64,000 nt of DNA from Kitasatospora albolonga (lineage in GTDB: Bacteria; Actinomycetota; Actinomycetes; Streptomycetales; Streptomycetaceae). Under the pieces are notes generated by a model, which was given only the letters and a program-made list of their open reading frames with translations, searched no databases and was not told the origin of the DNA. Every line of letters starts with the position of its first letter. The first letter of the stretch is position 1. The position numbers were made by a program, and so were the translations under genes. The DNA lies in assembly GCA_002082585.1 (NCBI GenBank), contig CP020563.1, positions 4,334,001-4,398,000 on the forward strand, written 5' to 3'. Positions 55,201 to 63,865 of this stretch are shown here, piece after piece.

Positions 55201-55713
55201 GTGGTGAGCACCGACTGGAAGACCGACCTTCGGCGGCGTGGCTACCGGCTGACGCCTCAGCGCCAGCTCGTCCTGGAGGCCGTGGACGCCCTGGAGCACG
55301 CGACTCCGGACGACATCCTGTGCGAGGTGCGCAGGACGGCGTCCGGGGTGAACATCTCCACGGTGTACCGGACCCTGGAGCTCCTGGAGGAGCTCGGGCT
55401 CGTCAGCCACGCCCATCTGGGCCACGGCGCCCCGACGTACCACCTGGCCGACCGGCACCACCACATCCACCTGGTCTGCCGCGACTGCAAGGACGTCATC
55501 GAGGCGGACCTCTCCGTCGTCACCGAGTTCACCGAGAAGCTGCGCGGCGACTTCGGGTTCGAGACCGACATGAAGCACTTCGCGATCTTCGGCCGCTGCG
55601 AGGGCTGTACGGAGGCGAAGCAGGCGGCGGAAGCGGGTACGGGCGCGGGTGCGGAAGCAAGCACGGGCGCCGATCCGAACACGGCAGCGGAGGACGCCTC
55701 CGCCAAGTCGTAG
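55201..55713 (+). CDS. nur: Nur, nickel-responsive Fur-family regulator
   Basis: A 170-residue Fur-family repressor. Numbered from GTG 55201, the metal ligands of S. coelicolor Nur are all in place: H33, H70, H72, H86, H88, H90 and H126 (LEHATPDD, SHAHLG, RHHHIH, MKHFAIFG). The DNA-binding part has GYRLTPQRQLVLEAV and ISTVYRTLELLEELGLV. Two CxxC motifs (CRDC, CEGC) probably bind structural metal. Nur represses nickel uptake and sodF and permits sodN. The C-terminus is about 25 residues longer than in S. coelicolor, a Gly/Ala/Thr/Glu tail. Confidence 0.95.
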   Translation: MVSTDWKTDLRRRGYRLTPQRQLVLEAVDALEHATPDDILCEVRRTASGVNISTVYRTLELLEELGLVSHAHLGHGAPTYHLADRHHHIHLVCRDCKDVIEADLSVVTEFTEKLRGDFGFETDMKHFAIFGRCEGCTEAKQAAEAGTGAGAEASTGADPNTAAEDASAKS

Positions 55714-55722
55714 GCTGGGCGC

Positions 55723-56688
55723 ATGAAGAGCCCCCTGCTGTCCCTGCCCGGCGCGGTCGCCGCCGAGGGCCGCGACGAAGGTGTCGCCGCGCACTACGGA
55801 GACCTGTTCCGCGAGCAACGCGCCCTCGCCGACGGCACCGGCCTCGTCGACCTCTCCCACCGGGGCGTCGTCACCGTCACCGGCGACGACCGGCTGAGCT
55901 GGCTGCACCTGCTGCTCACCCAGCACGTCAGCGACCTCGCCCCGCACCGGGCCACCGAGGCCCTGATCCTCTCCGCCAACGGGCACATCGAGCACGCCAT
56001 GTATCTCGTCGACGACGGGACGACGGTGTGGATGCACGTCGAGCCCGGCACCCAGGGCGACCTGATCGCCTACCTGGAGTCGATGAAGTTCTTCTACCGG
56101 GTCGAGGTCGCCGACCGCACCGAGGACACCGCCGTCGTGCACCTCCCGGCCGGTTCCATCGCCGAGGTCCCCGAAGGCGTCACCGTACGGGAGACCCCGC
56201 AGGGCCGGGACCTGTTCCTGCCGCGCGCCGACCTGGAGGCGTACGCCGCCGCCAACGGCCCGGCCGCAGGCATCCTGGCGTACGAGGCCCTGCGCGTCGA
56301 GGCGCACCGCCCGCGCGTCGGCTTCGAGACCGACCACCGGACCATCCCGCACGAGCTGGGCTGGATCGGCACCGCCGTCCACCTCCAGAAGGGGTGCTAC
56401 CGGGGTCAGGAGACCGTCGCCCGCGTCCACAACCTGGGGAAGCCGCCGCGCAGGCTCGTCTTCCTGCACCTGGACGGCAGCGAGGTACACCTGCCCGGCC
56501 ACGGCACGCCCGTACGGCTGGCCGCCGACGGCGAGGAGGGCCGCCAGCTCGGCTTCATCACCACCTCGGCCCGCCACCACGAGCTGGGCCCGATCGCCCT
56601 GGCCCTGGTCAAGCGGAACGTGGCGGTGGACGCGGAGCTGCTCGCGGGGGACACGGCGGCGGCCCAGGAGACGGTCGTCGAGCCGTAG
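55723..56688 (+). CDS. ygfZ: YgfZ/GcvT-family folate-binding protein
   Basis: A 321-residue protein of the COG0354 type, involved in maintenance of certain Fe-S enzymes with folate as cofactor. The signature K-G-C-Y-x-G-Q-E is visible in HLQKGCYRGQETVAR. N-terminal GcvT-like segments include DLSHRGVVTVTGDDRLSWLH split and HVSDLAPH. ATG 55723 is nine bases after the nur stop, so the genes are probably co-transcribed, although the ribosome site is weak (GGCTGGGCGC). Confidence 0.9.
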   Translation: MKSPLLSLPGAVAAEGRDEGVAAHYGDLFREQRALADGTGLVDLSHRGVVTVTGDDRLSWLHLLLTQHVSDLAPHRATEALILSANGHIEHAMYLVDDGTTVWMHVEPGTQGDLIAYLESMKFFYRVEVADRTEDTAVVHLPAGSIAEVPEGVTVRETPQGRDLFLPRADLEAYAAANGPAAGILAYEALRVEAHRPRVGFETDHRTIPHELGWIGTAVHLQKGCYRGQETVARVHNLGKPPRRLVFLHLDGSEVHLPGHGTPVRLAADGEEGRQLGFITTSARHHELGPIALALVKRNVAVDAELLAGDTAAAQETVVEP

Positions 56689-56701
56689 CGGCCGGAGCCC
56701 G

Positions 56702-57151
56702 TCACACCTCGATGATCACTGTGAACGGGCCGTGGTTCGTGAGCGAGACCCGCATGTCCGCTCCGAACCGGCCCGTCGCCACCTGCGCGCCCAGTGCCCG
56801 CAGCTGGGCCACCACCTCGTCCACCAGCGGTTCGGCGACCTCGCCGGGGGCGGCGGCGTTCCAGGTGGGGCGGCGGCCCTTGCGGGCGTCCCCGTAGAGG
56901 GTGAACTGCGAAATCACCAGGAGGGGGGCATTCACATCCGAACAGGACTTCTCGCCCTCCAGGATGCGGACGGACCAGAGCTTGCGGGCCAGCTGGGCCG
57001 CCTTCTCCGGGGTGTCGTCATGGGTGACTCCGACCAGCACACACAGGCCCTCGCCGATGATCTCGCCGACCACTCCGGGCGCCGCGGGGTCCTCGCCCGT
57101 TCCGGCCACCGAGACGCTCGCGCCGTCCACTCTCTGTACCACTGCACGCAT
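56702..57151 (-). CDS. dtd: D-aminoacyl-tRNA deacylase
   Basis: A 149-residue DTD homologue that hydrolyses D-amino acids (and Gly) from mischarged tRNA. Motifs are [15 protein letters not shown] at the N-terminus, the SQxTL motif in [10 protein letters not shown], and the second active-site motif [10 protein letters not shown] (NxGPxT type). The insertion [14 protein letters not shown] in the first loop is a common actinobacterial variant. There is no ribosome site; TAGGTT on the minus strand (57159-57164) lies seven bases before ATG 57151, indicating a leaderless message. Confidence 0.94.
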   Translation of the reverse strand: MRAVVQRVDGASVSVAGTGEDPAAPGVVGEIIGEGLCVLVGVTHDDTPEKAAQLARKLWSVRILEGEKSCSDVNAPLLVISQFTLYGDARKGRRPTWNAAAPGEVAEPLVDEVVAQLRALGAQVATGRFGADMRVSLTNHGPFTVIIEV

Positions 57152-57266
57152 ACAGACCAACCTATCTTGGGCTGAACGGGTACAGAGTGTCTGCGGGGGC
57201 ACCTTGCAGGGTGGCACCATGCACGATGTCGGTGTGCCGACGCACCGGTCGAGGGGACGGAACAGT

Positions 57267-57905
57267 ATGAGCACCTATGGAGCCGGACAATCTCCCGGGC
57301 CCGCACCGGGCGCACACCCGGGCGCCGGTACCGGCGCCCGCACCGACATCCTGCACTCACCCGTACGGCCTGTTCTGCCCGGGCTCGCGTCCGTGCCGGA
57401 GCAGGGCGGCGGGGAGGGCGGGTTCGGCGGGCTGCGGCTGCCGGAGCTGCGGACGCTGCGGCGGGAGGCGCAGCGGGACGAGGCCGACCTCAGTTACGTA
57501 CGGCGGCTGGTCCAGGGCCGGATCGACATCCTCCGCGCCGAACTGGCCCGCAGGCGGGACCCGCAGGCGCCCGTGCCGGAGGCCCCGGTGGTGGACCGGC
57601 TCTCGGAGATCCTGGCCGACGCCCCGTCCCGGCACCGCACCTCCGCCCGGCACGTCACGCTGACGACGCCGCGCGGGGACGAGTTCCGGCAGCTGGCCGC
57701 CGAGACCCTCGCCGAGGTCGAGCTCTCCGATCTGGCCGCCCGGACGGACGAGGAGCTGCACGACGCGATGGGCCGCCTCGTCCGCTACGAGCAGCAGGTC
57801 TCCCGGCGCCGCAGCGAGCTCCAGCGTACGACCGACGATTGCAGCGCGGAGATCGCCCGCAGGTACCGTGACGGGGAAGCCCAAGTGGACGACCTGCTCG
57901 CCTGA
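57267..57905 (+). CDS. rsiG: RsiG, c-di-GMP-armed anti-sigma factor of WhiG
   Basis: A 212-residue, largely helical protein. The two c-di-GMP-binding signatures E-x3-S-x2-R-x3-Q-x3-D are both present: [16 protein letters not shown] (about residues 72-87) and [16 protein letters not shown] (about 183-198). In S. venezuelae, RsiG with c-di-GMP binds the sporulation sigma factor WhiG and holds it inactive. The N-terminal 50 residues are Gly/Pro-rich and disordered. ATG 57267 has GAGGGGACGG upstream. It is divergent from dtd. Confidence 0.92.
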   Translation: MSTYGAGQSPGPAPGAHPGAGTGARTDILHSPVRPVLPGLASVPEQGGGEGGFGGLRLPELRTLRREAQRDEADLSYVRRLVQGRIDILRAELARRRDPQAPVPEAPVVDRLSEILADAPSRHRTSARHVTLTTPRGDEFRQLAAETLAEVELSDLAARTDEELHDAMGRLVRYEQQVSRRRSELQRTTDDCSAEIARRYRDGEAQVDDLLA

Positions 57906-58023
57906 AGCGATCCTTCCGGACGGCGGGTCCCGCACCCCGCCCGTCCGGCCGATCCCTCCGGACGGCGGGTCCGTACCGACCCGACCGCGTACCGAACGTA
58001 CCGACCGTCTCCGGAAGGCCACC

Positions 58024-58998
58024 ATGACGTCGACCGACGCCCCCGCCGCGATATCCGCCGCCCCGCCCGTCCTGGCGGAGGTCGTACGGTCCGGGTTCAC
58101 CGAGGGCCACCACCGGGGCTCGCTGGTCCTGCTGGCCGCCGACGGCAGCGTGGAGTACGCGCTCGGCGACCCCGCCGCCCCGGTCTTCCCCCGGTCCTCC
58201 AACAAGCCCATGCAGGCCGCCGCGATCCTCCGGGCGGGCCTGGAGCTCTCCGGGGAGCGGCTCGCCCTGGCCGCCGCCAGCCACTCCGGGGAGCCCTTCC
58301 ACCGCGAACTCGCGGCGAAGATGCTCGCCGAGCACGGGCTGAGCGCCGCCGACCTCCAGACCCCGCCCGACCTGCCGCTGGACCCGGTCGAGGCGGAGGC
58401 GTATCTCGCCGCCGGGAACGTACGCGAGCGCATCACCATGAACTGCTCCGGCAAGCACGCCGCCATGCTCGCCGTCTGCGTCCGCAACGGCTGGGACACC
58501 GCGAGCTACCTGGACCCCGCCCACCCCCTCCAGCAGCTGGTGGGCCAGGTCGTGGCCGAGGCGGCGGGCGAGCCGGTCGCCGCTCTCGGCACCGACGGCT
58601 GCGGGGCCCCGCTGATGGCGATCGGGCTGACCGGCCTCGCCCGCGCCTTCCGGTCCTTCGTGCTGGCCGGGCCGGGCAGCGCCGAACGCCGGGTCGCGGA
58701 CGCGATGCGGGCCCACCCGGAGTACGTGGCGGGCACCCGCCGCCCCGACACCTGGCTGATGCGCGAGGTGCCGGGGACCCTCTCGAAAATGGGCGCCGAG
58801 GCCGTGCAGGCGGTGGCCCTGGCCGACGGGCGCGCCCTCGCCTTCAAGATCGACGACGGGGCCACGCGGGCGCTCGGGCCGGTGCTGGCCCGCGCGCTGG
58901 AGCTGCTCGGGGTGGACGCCCCGGTGGTGGCCCGGATCGGGCGTTCGCCGCTGCTCGGCGGGGCGGCGGAGGTCGGGGAAATTCGCGCGACATTCTGA
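58024..58998 (+). CDS. L-asparaginase II (Rhizobium-type)
   Basis: A 324-residue protein of the PF06089 asparaginase II family. It has VVRSGFTEGHHRGSLVLL at the start, FPRSSNKPMQAAA with the Ser-Lys region, ASHSGEPFH, MNCSGKHAAMLA and TDGCGAPLMAI, the usual family blocks including the zinc/catalytic cysteine and serine. It hydrolyses L-asparagine to aspartate and ammonia. ATG 58024. It is downstream of rsiG by 118 bp, which contain a 15-bp direct repeat (GATCCNTCCGGACGG). Confidence 0.9.
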   Translation: MTSTDAPAAISAAPPVLAEVVRSGFTEGHHRGSLVLLAADGSVEYALGDPAAPVFPRSSNKPMQAAAILRAGLELSGERLALAAASHSGEPFHRELAAKMLAEHGLSAADLQTPPDLPLDPVEAEAYLAAGNVRERITMNCSGKHAAMLAVCVRNGWDTASYLDPAHPLQQLVGQVVAEAAGEPVAALGTDGCGAPLMAIGLTGLARAFRSFVLAGPGSAERRVADAMRAHPEYVAGTRRPDTWLMREVPGTLSKMGAEAVQAVALADGRALAFKIDDGATRALGPVLARALELLGVDAPVVARIGRSPLLGGAAEVGEIRATF

Positions 58999-59022
58999 GA
59001 CGTGCCTGCTTAGCGTGGGGGA

Positions 59023-60273
59023 ATGAGCCTTGATGTCCGTACCGTCACCGCGTCCGAGTACCCCGACTGGATGCGGGCGGTGCAGAACGGTTTCCTGACG
59101 CCCGGTTCCCCGTCCGACGAGGCGGTCGCGGAGCGGCTGGAGGACACCGACCTCTCCCGGGTCCTGGGCGTGTTCGACGGCGGGCGGTGCGTGGGGACGT
59201 TCAGCTCGTTCCCCCAGCGGCTGACCCTGCCCGGCGGCTCCACCGTGGTGGCCGACGCGGTCAGCGCGGTGACGATGGCGCCCACCCACCGCAGGCGCGG
59301 CCTGCTCCGCCGGATGATGACGGACGACCTGGCCGCCGCCAGGGAGCGTGGGGAGGCCGTCGCCACGCTGGTCGCCGCCGAGTACCCGATCTACGGGCGG
59401 TACGGCTTCGGCCCCGCTACCTGGTCCACCGAATGGGAGGTCTCCGTCCACCGCGCCGGGCTCGACCCGCGCCGGTCGGGGCAGCCCGCGGACGGCGGCC
59501 GGGTCGAGCTGGTGGACGGCGCCGACATCCGGACGTACGGCCCCGGCGTGCACGCCCGGCTGGCGGCGGTCCGGCCCGGCATCGTCAGCCGGGACGAGCG
59601 CTGGTGGAAGAAGCACACGGGCGTGGCGGCCCGCTCGCCCTACGAGAAGTGGGACGAGCCCTTCTACGCCGTCCACCGCGACGCGGACGGCACGGTCGAC
59701 GGTCTGATGATCTACAGCGCCGACGACAAGTGGAACGACGGCGGCCAGCCCGTGAACACCGCGACCGTACGGGAGTTGATCGCCGCCACCCCGGCCGCCG
59801 AGCGGGCCCTGTGGCTCTTCCTCTGCTCCGTCGACTGGATCTCCACCGTCCGCTCGGGCACCCGCGCCCCCGACGACCTCCTCCCCCTCCTGCTCCCGGA
59901 CCCGCGTGCGGCCCGGCCGGTCACGCACACGGACTGGCTCTGGCTGCGGATGCTGGATGTGGAACGGGCGCTGGAGGCACGGGCGTACGAGAGGGAGGCG
60001 TCGCTCGTGCTCGACGTCCGGGACACGTCGGGGCCGGCCGCGGGGCGCTTCCTGCTGGATGCCTCGCCCGACGGGGCGCGCTGCGCACCGACCACCCGGA
60101 GCGCCGATCTGGTGCTGGGGGCGGCGGAGTTGGCGACCCTGTATCTGGGCGACGAGTCGGCGCGGCGGCTGGTGGACCTGGGGCGGGCCGACGAACTGCG
60201 GCCCGGTGCGGCGGAGTTGGCGGACGCCGTCTTCCGTACGGGGCGGCGGCCTTGGTGCCCGGACGTCTTCTGA
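59023..60273 (+). CDS. Eis-like GNAT N-acetyltransferase
   Basis: A 416-residue protein with the three-part Eis architecture: an N-terminal GNAT domain with [17 protein letters not shown] (acetyl-CoA loop) and [15 protein letters not shown], a second degenerate GNAT domain, and a C-terminal SCP2-like domain ending in AVFRTG. The terminal carboxylate at the C-terminal Phe (DVF) is used for catalysis in Eis. TAGCGT (59011-59016) lies six bases before ATG 59023, so the message is probably leaderless. Related enzymes acetylate aminoglycosides or other amines. Confidence 0.92.
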   Translation: MSLDVRTVTASEYPDWMRAVQNGFLTPGSPSDEAVAERLEDTDLSRVLGVFDGGRCVGTFSSFPQRLTLPGGSTVVADAVSAVTMAPTHRRRGLLRRMMTDDLAAARERGEAVATLVAAEYPIYGRYGFGPATWSTEWEVSVHRAGLDPRRSGQPADGGRVELVDGADIRTYGPGVHARLAAVRPGIVSRDERWWKKHTGVAARSPYEKWDEPFYAVHRDADGTVDGLMIYSADDKWNDGGQPVNTATVRELIAATPAAERALWLFLCSVDWISTVRSGTRAPDDLLPLLLPDPRAARPVTHTDWLWLRMLDVERALEARAYEREASLVLDVRDTSGPAAGRFLLDASPDGARCAPTTRSADLVLGAAELATLYLGDESARRLVDLGRADELRPGAAELADAVFRTGRRPWCPDVF

Positions 60274-60313
60274 TCCGGCCGCATCCTCTGCCCCGGACGA
60301 CTTCTGATCCGGC
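60258..60313. repeat. Short direct repeat over the Eis-like stop codon
   Basis: The word CGGACGWCTTCTGATCCGGC occurs at 60260-60279 and again at 60294-60313, one mismatch apart. The first copy includes the final codons and stop of the gene, the second is non-coding. Confidence 0.5.
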
Positions 60314-60340
60314 ACTCCGCCATTTTGCTTACGGGGGCGG

Positions 60341-61162
60341 TCAGCGTGTCCGTACGCGGAACAGCGCCCCCGACGCGGCGACGGCCACGGCGAGCATCCC
60401 CCCGGCCCAAGTCAGCGCGATCCAGGGCGTGTTGCCGACCTCCTGGCCCAGCAGCAGCCCGCGCAGGGACTCGATGGCCGGGGTGATCGGCTGGTGCTCG
60501 GCGAAGCCGTGCAGCCAGCTCGGCATCGAGTCGACCTGGACGAACGCGCTGCTCGGGTAGGGCAGGAACGACATGAAGAACGTGAACCCGCTCGCCGCCT
60601 CCGGGCTTCTCGCCAGCAGACCGATCGCCGCCGAGAGCCAGGACAGCGCCACGATGTAGGCGACCAGGACCGTGGCCGCGAGGAGCCAGCCGTCCCAGGA
60701 GGCCGCCGGGCGGAAGCCGATGAGGAGGGCGACGCCGAAGACCACGAGGGTGGCGACCAGGTTGCGGACGGTGCTCGCCGCCACGTGCCCGGCCAGGACC
60801 GGCGTACCGCCCACGTCCAGAGAACGGAAGCGGTCGATGATGCCGCCCTTCATGTCCTCGCTGACGGCGGTGGCGGTGGTCGCGGCGCCGAACCCGGCGC
60901 ACAGGAGGATGACGCCCGGGACGACGTACATGACGTACGAGTCGTAGAGCGCCGAAGTCTTGATCGCGCCGCCGAAGAAGTAGACGAAGATCAGCATCAG
61001 CATGATCGGCAGGGCCAGCGACATGATCAGCGCGTCGCTGTTGCGGCGGCTGACGCGCAGGCTGCGTCCGGCCAGGACGGCCGCGTGGGTGAGGGCGCCC
61101 GGTGCCCTCACCCGGTGGACGGGTGGCGCCGGTGCCGGGCGGAGGGTGGCCGTGTCAGACAT
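60341..61162 (-). CDS. ABC-2 type exporter permease (DrrB-like)
   Basis: A 273-residue permease with six TM helices. The ABC-2 family motif region is visible in the fifth and sixth helices (SGFTFFMSFLPYPSSAFVQ and AEHQPITPAIESLRGLL). The second loop has GGIIDRFRSLDVG, typical of DrrB. ATG 61162 overlaps the ATPase gene by eight bases. With the ATPase it forms an exporter for small hydrophobic molecules. Confidence 0.92.
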   Translation of the reverse strand: MSDTATLRPAPAPPVHRVRAPGALTHAAVLAGRSLRVSRRNSDALIMSLALPIMLMLIFVYFFGGAIKTSALYDSYVMYVVPGVILLCAGFGAATTATAVSEDMKGGIIDRFRSLDVGGTPVLAGHVAASTVRNLVATLVVFGVALLIGFRPAASWDGWLLAATVLVAYIVALSWLSAAIGLLARSPEAASGFTFFMSFLPYPSSAFVQVDSMPSWLHGFAEHQPITPAIESLRGLLLGQEVGNTPWIALTWAGGMLAVAVAASGALFRVRTR

Positions 61163-62129
61163 GGGCGGGTACCTCCGAGGTGAGGGCCAGGAAGACGTCG
61201 TCGAGGGTCGCGCTGTGCAGGGTGAAGCGGTCGATCTCGGTGCCCGCCGGGTCGATCTCGTGGAGCAGGGCGCGGACGTGGGCGGCGCTGCCGTCCGTGG
61301 GCAGCCCGAGCGTGAGCGTCTCGGGGGAGTGGTGGACCGCCCGCCCGGCGAGGCGGAGGTAGCCCTCGCGGCTGGTGAGGACCAGGTCGAGGCGGTGTCC
61401 GGCGACCCGGCCCTTGAGGTCGGCGGCGGTGCCCTCGGCGGCGATCCGGCCCTTGTCGAGCAGCGCGATCCGGTCGGCGAGCCGGTCGGCCTCCTCCAGG
61501 TACTGCGTGGTGAGCAGCACGCTCGCCCCGCGCCCGGCCAGTTCGCGCACCACCTGCCAGAGCTCCTGGCGGCTGCGCGGGTCGAGCCCGGTCGTCGGCT
61601 CGTCCAGGAAGAAGACGCCGGGCTCCGGTGAGCCGGTGAGCCCGGCGGCCAGGTCCAGGCGGCGGCGCATGCCCCCGGAGTACGTGGAGACGGTGCGCCG
61701 GGCCGCCCTGGTGAGGTCGAAGCGCTCCAGCAGCTCCTGGGCCCGGCGGCGGGCGGCGGTACGGGAGAGCCCGGTCAGCCGGGCCATCATCCGCAGGTTC
61801 TCCTCGCCGGTCTGCGTCTCGTCCACGGCGGCGAACTGGCCGGTGAGGCTGATCGCCCGCCGCACCGCGCTCCGCTCGGCGACCACGTCGTGTCCCGCCA
61901 CGCGGGCGGTGCCGGAGTCGGCGGTGGTGAGCGTCGCGAGGATGCGTACGCAGGTGGTCTTGCCCGCCCCGTTCGGCCCGAGCAGGGCGAAGACGCTGCC
62001 GCGCTCGACGCGGAGGTCGAGGCCGTCCAGGACGCGGGCGGGCGGTTTTCCGTAGGACTTGGTGAGGCCGTACGCCTCGATGGCGTAGCTGTCCCCTGCG
62101 GACGGGTTCTGTGCGGATGGGCTGGGCAT
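61155..62129 (-). CDS. ABC exporter ATP-binding protein (DrrA-like)
   Basis: A 324-residue ATPase. Walker A is LLGPNGAGKTT, Q loop LTGQFAAVDE, signature STYSGGMRRRLDLA, Walker B VFFLDEPTTGLD and H region LLTTQYLEEAD. The C-terminal domain ends in TLDDVFLALTSE, the DrrA-type motif. The Q-loop and LTxYLEEAD features place it with daunorubicin-type drug exporters. ATG 62129. It is divergent from a TetR gene. Confidence 0.94.
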   Translation of the reverse strand: MPSPSAQNPSAGDSYAIEAYGLTKSYGKPPARVLDGLDLRVERGSVFALLGPNGAGKTTCVRILATLTTADSGTARVAGHDVVAERSAVRRAISLTGQFAAVDETQTGEENLRMMARLTGLSRTAARRRAQELLERFDLTRAARRTVSTYSGGMRRRLDLAAGLTGSPEPGVFFLDEPTTGLDPRSRQELWQVVRELAGRGASVLLTTQYLEEADRLADRIALLDKGRIAAEGTAADLKGRVAGHRLDLVLTSREGYLRLAGRAVHHSPETLTLGLPTDGSAAHVRALLHEIDPAGTEIDRFTLHSATLDDVFLALTSEVPAHV

Positions 62130-62148
62130 GGCTGTCGGACCCCCTTCT

Positions 62149-62185
62149 GCGTATGACATACGCGTTATTGCGTAAGCATTACGCA
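62149..62185. promoter_or_regulatory. Twin TetR operators between the ABC exporter and tetR
   Basis: Two palindromes with the same half-site: GCGTATGACATACGC (62149-62163) and TGCGTAAGCATTACGCA (62169-62185). Both are 6-3-6 in their core, and their centres are 21 bp apart, two helical turns. They fill the space between the divergent starts (62129 and 62241). A -10 candidate for tetR, TAGGAT, follows at 62190-62195. Confidence 0.8.
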
Positions 62186-62240
62186 TCTCTAGGATGGGGT
62201 CAAGGCGCACGGGGGCACGGAACGCGGGCAAGGGGATGCG

Positions 62241-63014
62241 ATGGCAGGGAAGAGCGGTGCGGGCGGCGGCGACCTGCCTGCCTCCATCGAGGCCGCCTGG
62301 GGGCTGCGGGAGCGCCCGGCCAAGGGGCCGAAGCCCGGGCTGAGCCTGGAGCGGATCGTGGCGGCGGCGGTGTCCGTGGCGGCGGCCGAGGGGCTCGCCG
62401 CCGTGTCGATGGGCCGGGTCGCGAAGGAGGTCGGCGCCTCCACGATGTCGCTCTACCGGTATGTCTCCGCCAAGGACGAGCTTTACGTCCTGATGCAGGA
62501 GGCGGTCATCGGCCCGCCGTCCCCGCTGCCCGCGCTGGAGGCCGGGGCGGGCTGGCGTGCGGCGCTCACCGAGTGGGCGGCCGGGCAGCGCGAGCAGTTC
62601 CTGGCCAACCTCTGGGTGCTCCGGATTCCGATCGGCGGCCCGCCCGCCACCCCGAACTCGCTCGCCTGGTGGGAGCAGGGGCTCCAGGCGCTGGAGGGCA
62701 GCGGGCTCGGCGAGGGCGACAAGATCTCGGTGATTCTGCTCGTCTCCAACTTCGTGCGCAGCGAGGCCCTGTTGATGAGCGACCTGGCCGCCGCCGTCAC
62801 CGCGCGAGGGGTCTCCCCCGAGGAGGTGGTCGCGGGCCACGAACGCACCCTGCGGCGGCTGGTCGACCCGGCGCGCCACCCCGCGATCCACCGGCTGCTG
62901 GACTCCGGCGTGATGAGCGAACCGGACGACCCCGACTACGAGTTCACCTTCGGTCTGACGGCCCTGCTGGACGGGGTCGAGGCGCTGATCCGGAGAACGG
63001 CCGAAGGCGGGTAG
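62241..63014 (+). CDS. TetR-family regulator of the ABC exporter
   Basis: A 257-residue regulator. After a 35-residue tail, the HTH reads IVAAAVSVAAAEGLAAVSMGR, VAKEVGASTMSLYRYVSAKDELY split. The C-terminal TetR_C ligand domain follows. ATG 62241. The divergent drrAB-like genes and the paired operators make it a local repressor relieved by the transported compound. Confidence 0.92.
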   Translation: MAGKSGAGGGDLPASIEAAWGLRERPAKGPKPGLSLERIVAAAVSVAAAEGLAAVSMGRVAKEVGASTMSLYRYVSAKDELYVLMQEAVIGPPSPLPALEAGAGWRAALTEWAAGQREQFLANLWVLRIPIGGPPATPNSLAWWEQGLQALEGSGLGEGDKISVILLVSNFVRSEALLMSDLAAAVTARGVSPEEVVAGHERTLRRLVDPARHPAIHRLLDSGVMSEPDDPDYEFTFGLTALLDGVEALIRRTAEGG

Positions 63015-63080
63015 CCGGGCCCCTCTGTCGTGCCCGCGACAGCAAGTCCGTTCCAGGTCAAGGGCGTACGCTTCATGGTC

Positions 63081-63812
63081 ATGAGCGGAGAGAAGGCCGG
63101 CGGCGGGAACGGAAACGGAAGCGCCGCCGGGGCGGTGGAGGAAGAGGGGCGGGAGCGGTCGGGTGCCCCGGCCCCGGAGCCGGTCCGGGTCAGTCTGCGG
63201 GAGCGGAAGAAGCAGCTGACGTACCGGGCGATCTCCGACGCGGCCATCGCGATGTTCCTGGAGCGCGGCTTCGACAAGGTCTCCGTGGCGGAGGTGGCGG
63301 CCGCGGCGGACATCTCGAAGCCGACGCTGTTCCGGTACTTCCCCGCCAAGGAGGACCTCGCGCTGCACCGGTTCGCCGACCACGAGGACGAGGCGGCCCG
63401 GGTGGTCGGCGGCCGGGACCCCGGCGAGAGCCCGCTGGACGCGCTGCGCCGCCACTTCCTGGCCGGGCTGGACCGCCGCGACCCGGCGACCGGCCTCAGC
63501 GACGCCCCCCAAGTGCTGGCTTTCCACCGCCTGTTGTACGGGACCCCGGCGCTGGTGGCCCGCCTGTACGCGTACCAGGGCCGCTCCGAGGCCGCCCTCG
63601 CCCGCGCCCTGGGCGGCGGGACCGCGGAACGGCTCGCGGCCGGGCAGATCATCGCCGTCCTGCGCATCCTGGCCGAGGAGAACTGGCGCCGGATCGACGC
63701 GGGGGAGAGCGCGGACCAGGTGCACGGGGGCGCGGTACGGGCGGCCGAGCTGGCGTTCGTCCAGCTGAGGACGGGGCTGGAGGGGGCCCGGGGCGTGTCC
63801 GGAGGGCGTTAG
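63081..63812 (+). CDS. TetR-family regulator (second)
   Basis: A regulator of about 243 residues. A Gly/Glu-rich tail of 35 residues precedes the HTH: RKKQLTYRAISDAAIAMFLERGF, VSVAEVAAAADISKPTLFRYFPAKED, each split. The ligand domain has GLDRRDPATGL and LAFHRLLYGTPALVARL. I chose ATG 63081; ATG 63075 and GTG 63030 are in frame. TACGCT at 63067-63072 suggests a leaderless start. It does not resemble its neighbour beyond the HTH, so it is not a recent duplicate. Confidence 0.88.
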   Translation: MSGEKAGGGNGNGSAAGAVEEEGRERSGAPAPEPVRVSLRERKKQLTYRAISDAAIAMFLERGFDKVSVAEVAAAADISKPTLFRYFPAKEDLALHRFADHEDEAARVVGGRDPGESPLDALRRHFLAGLDRRDPATGLSDAPQVLAFHRLLYGTPALVARLYAYQGRSEAALARALGGGTAERLAAGQIIAVLRILAEENWRRIDAGESADQVHGGAVRAAELAFVQLRTGLEGARGVSGGR

Positions 63813-63817
63813 TCAGC

Positions 63818-63847
63818 CCTGTCGGCAAACTGCCTTCTGCCGACAGG
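63818..63847. terminator. Hairpin between the second tetR gene and a convergent gene
   Basis: A perfect 10-bp stem (63818-63827 with 63838-63847) and a 10-base loop, five bases after the tetR stop. It is placed to end transcription from both sides. Confidence 0.75.
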
Positions 63848-63865
63848 ACCTAGGACCGACACGAC

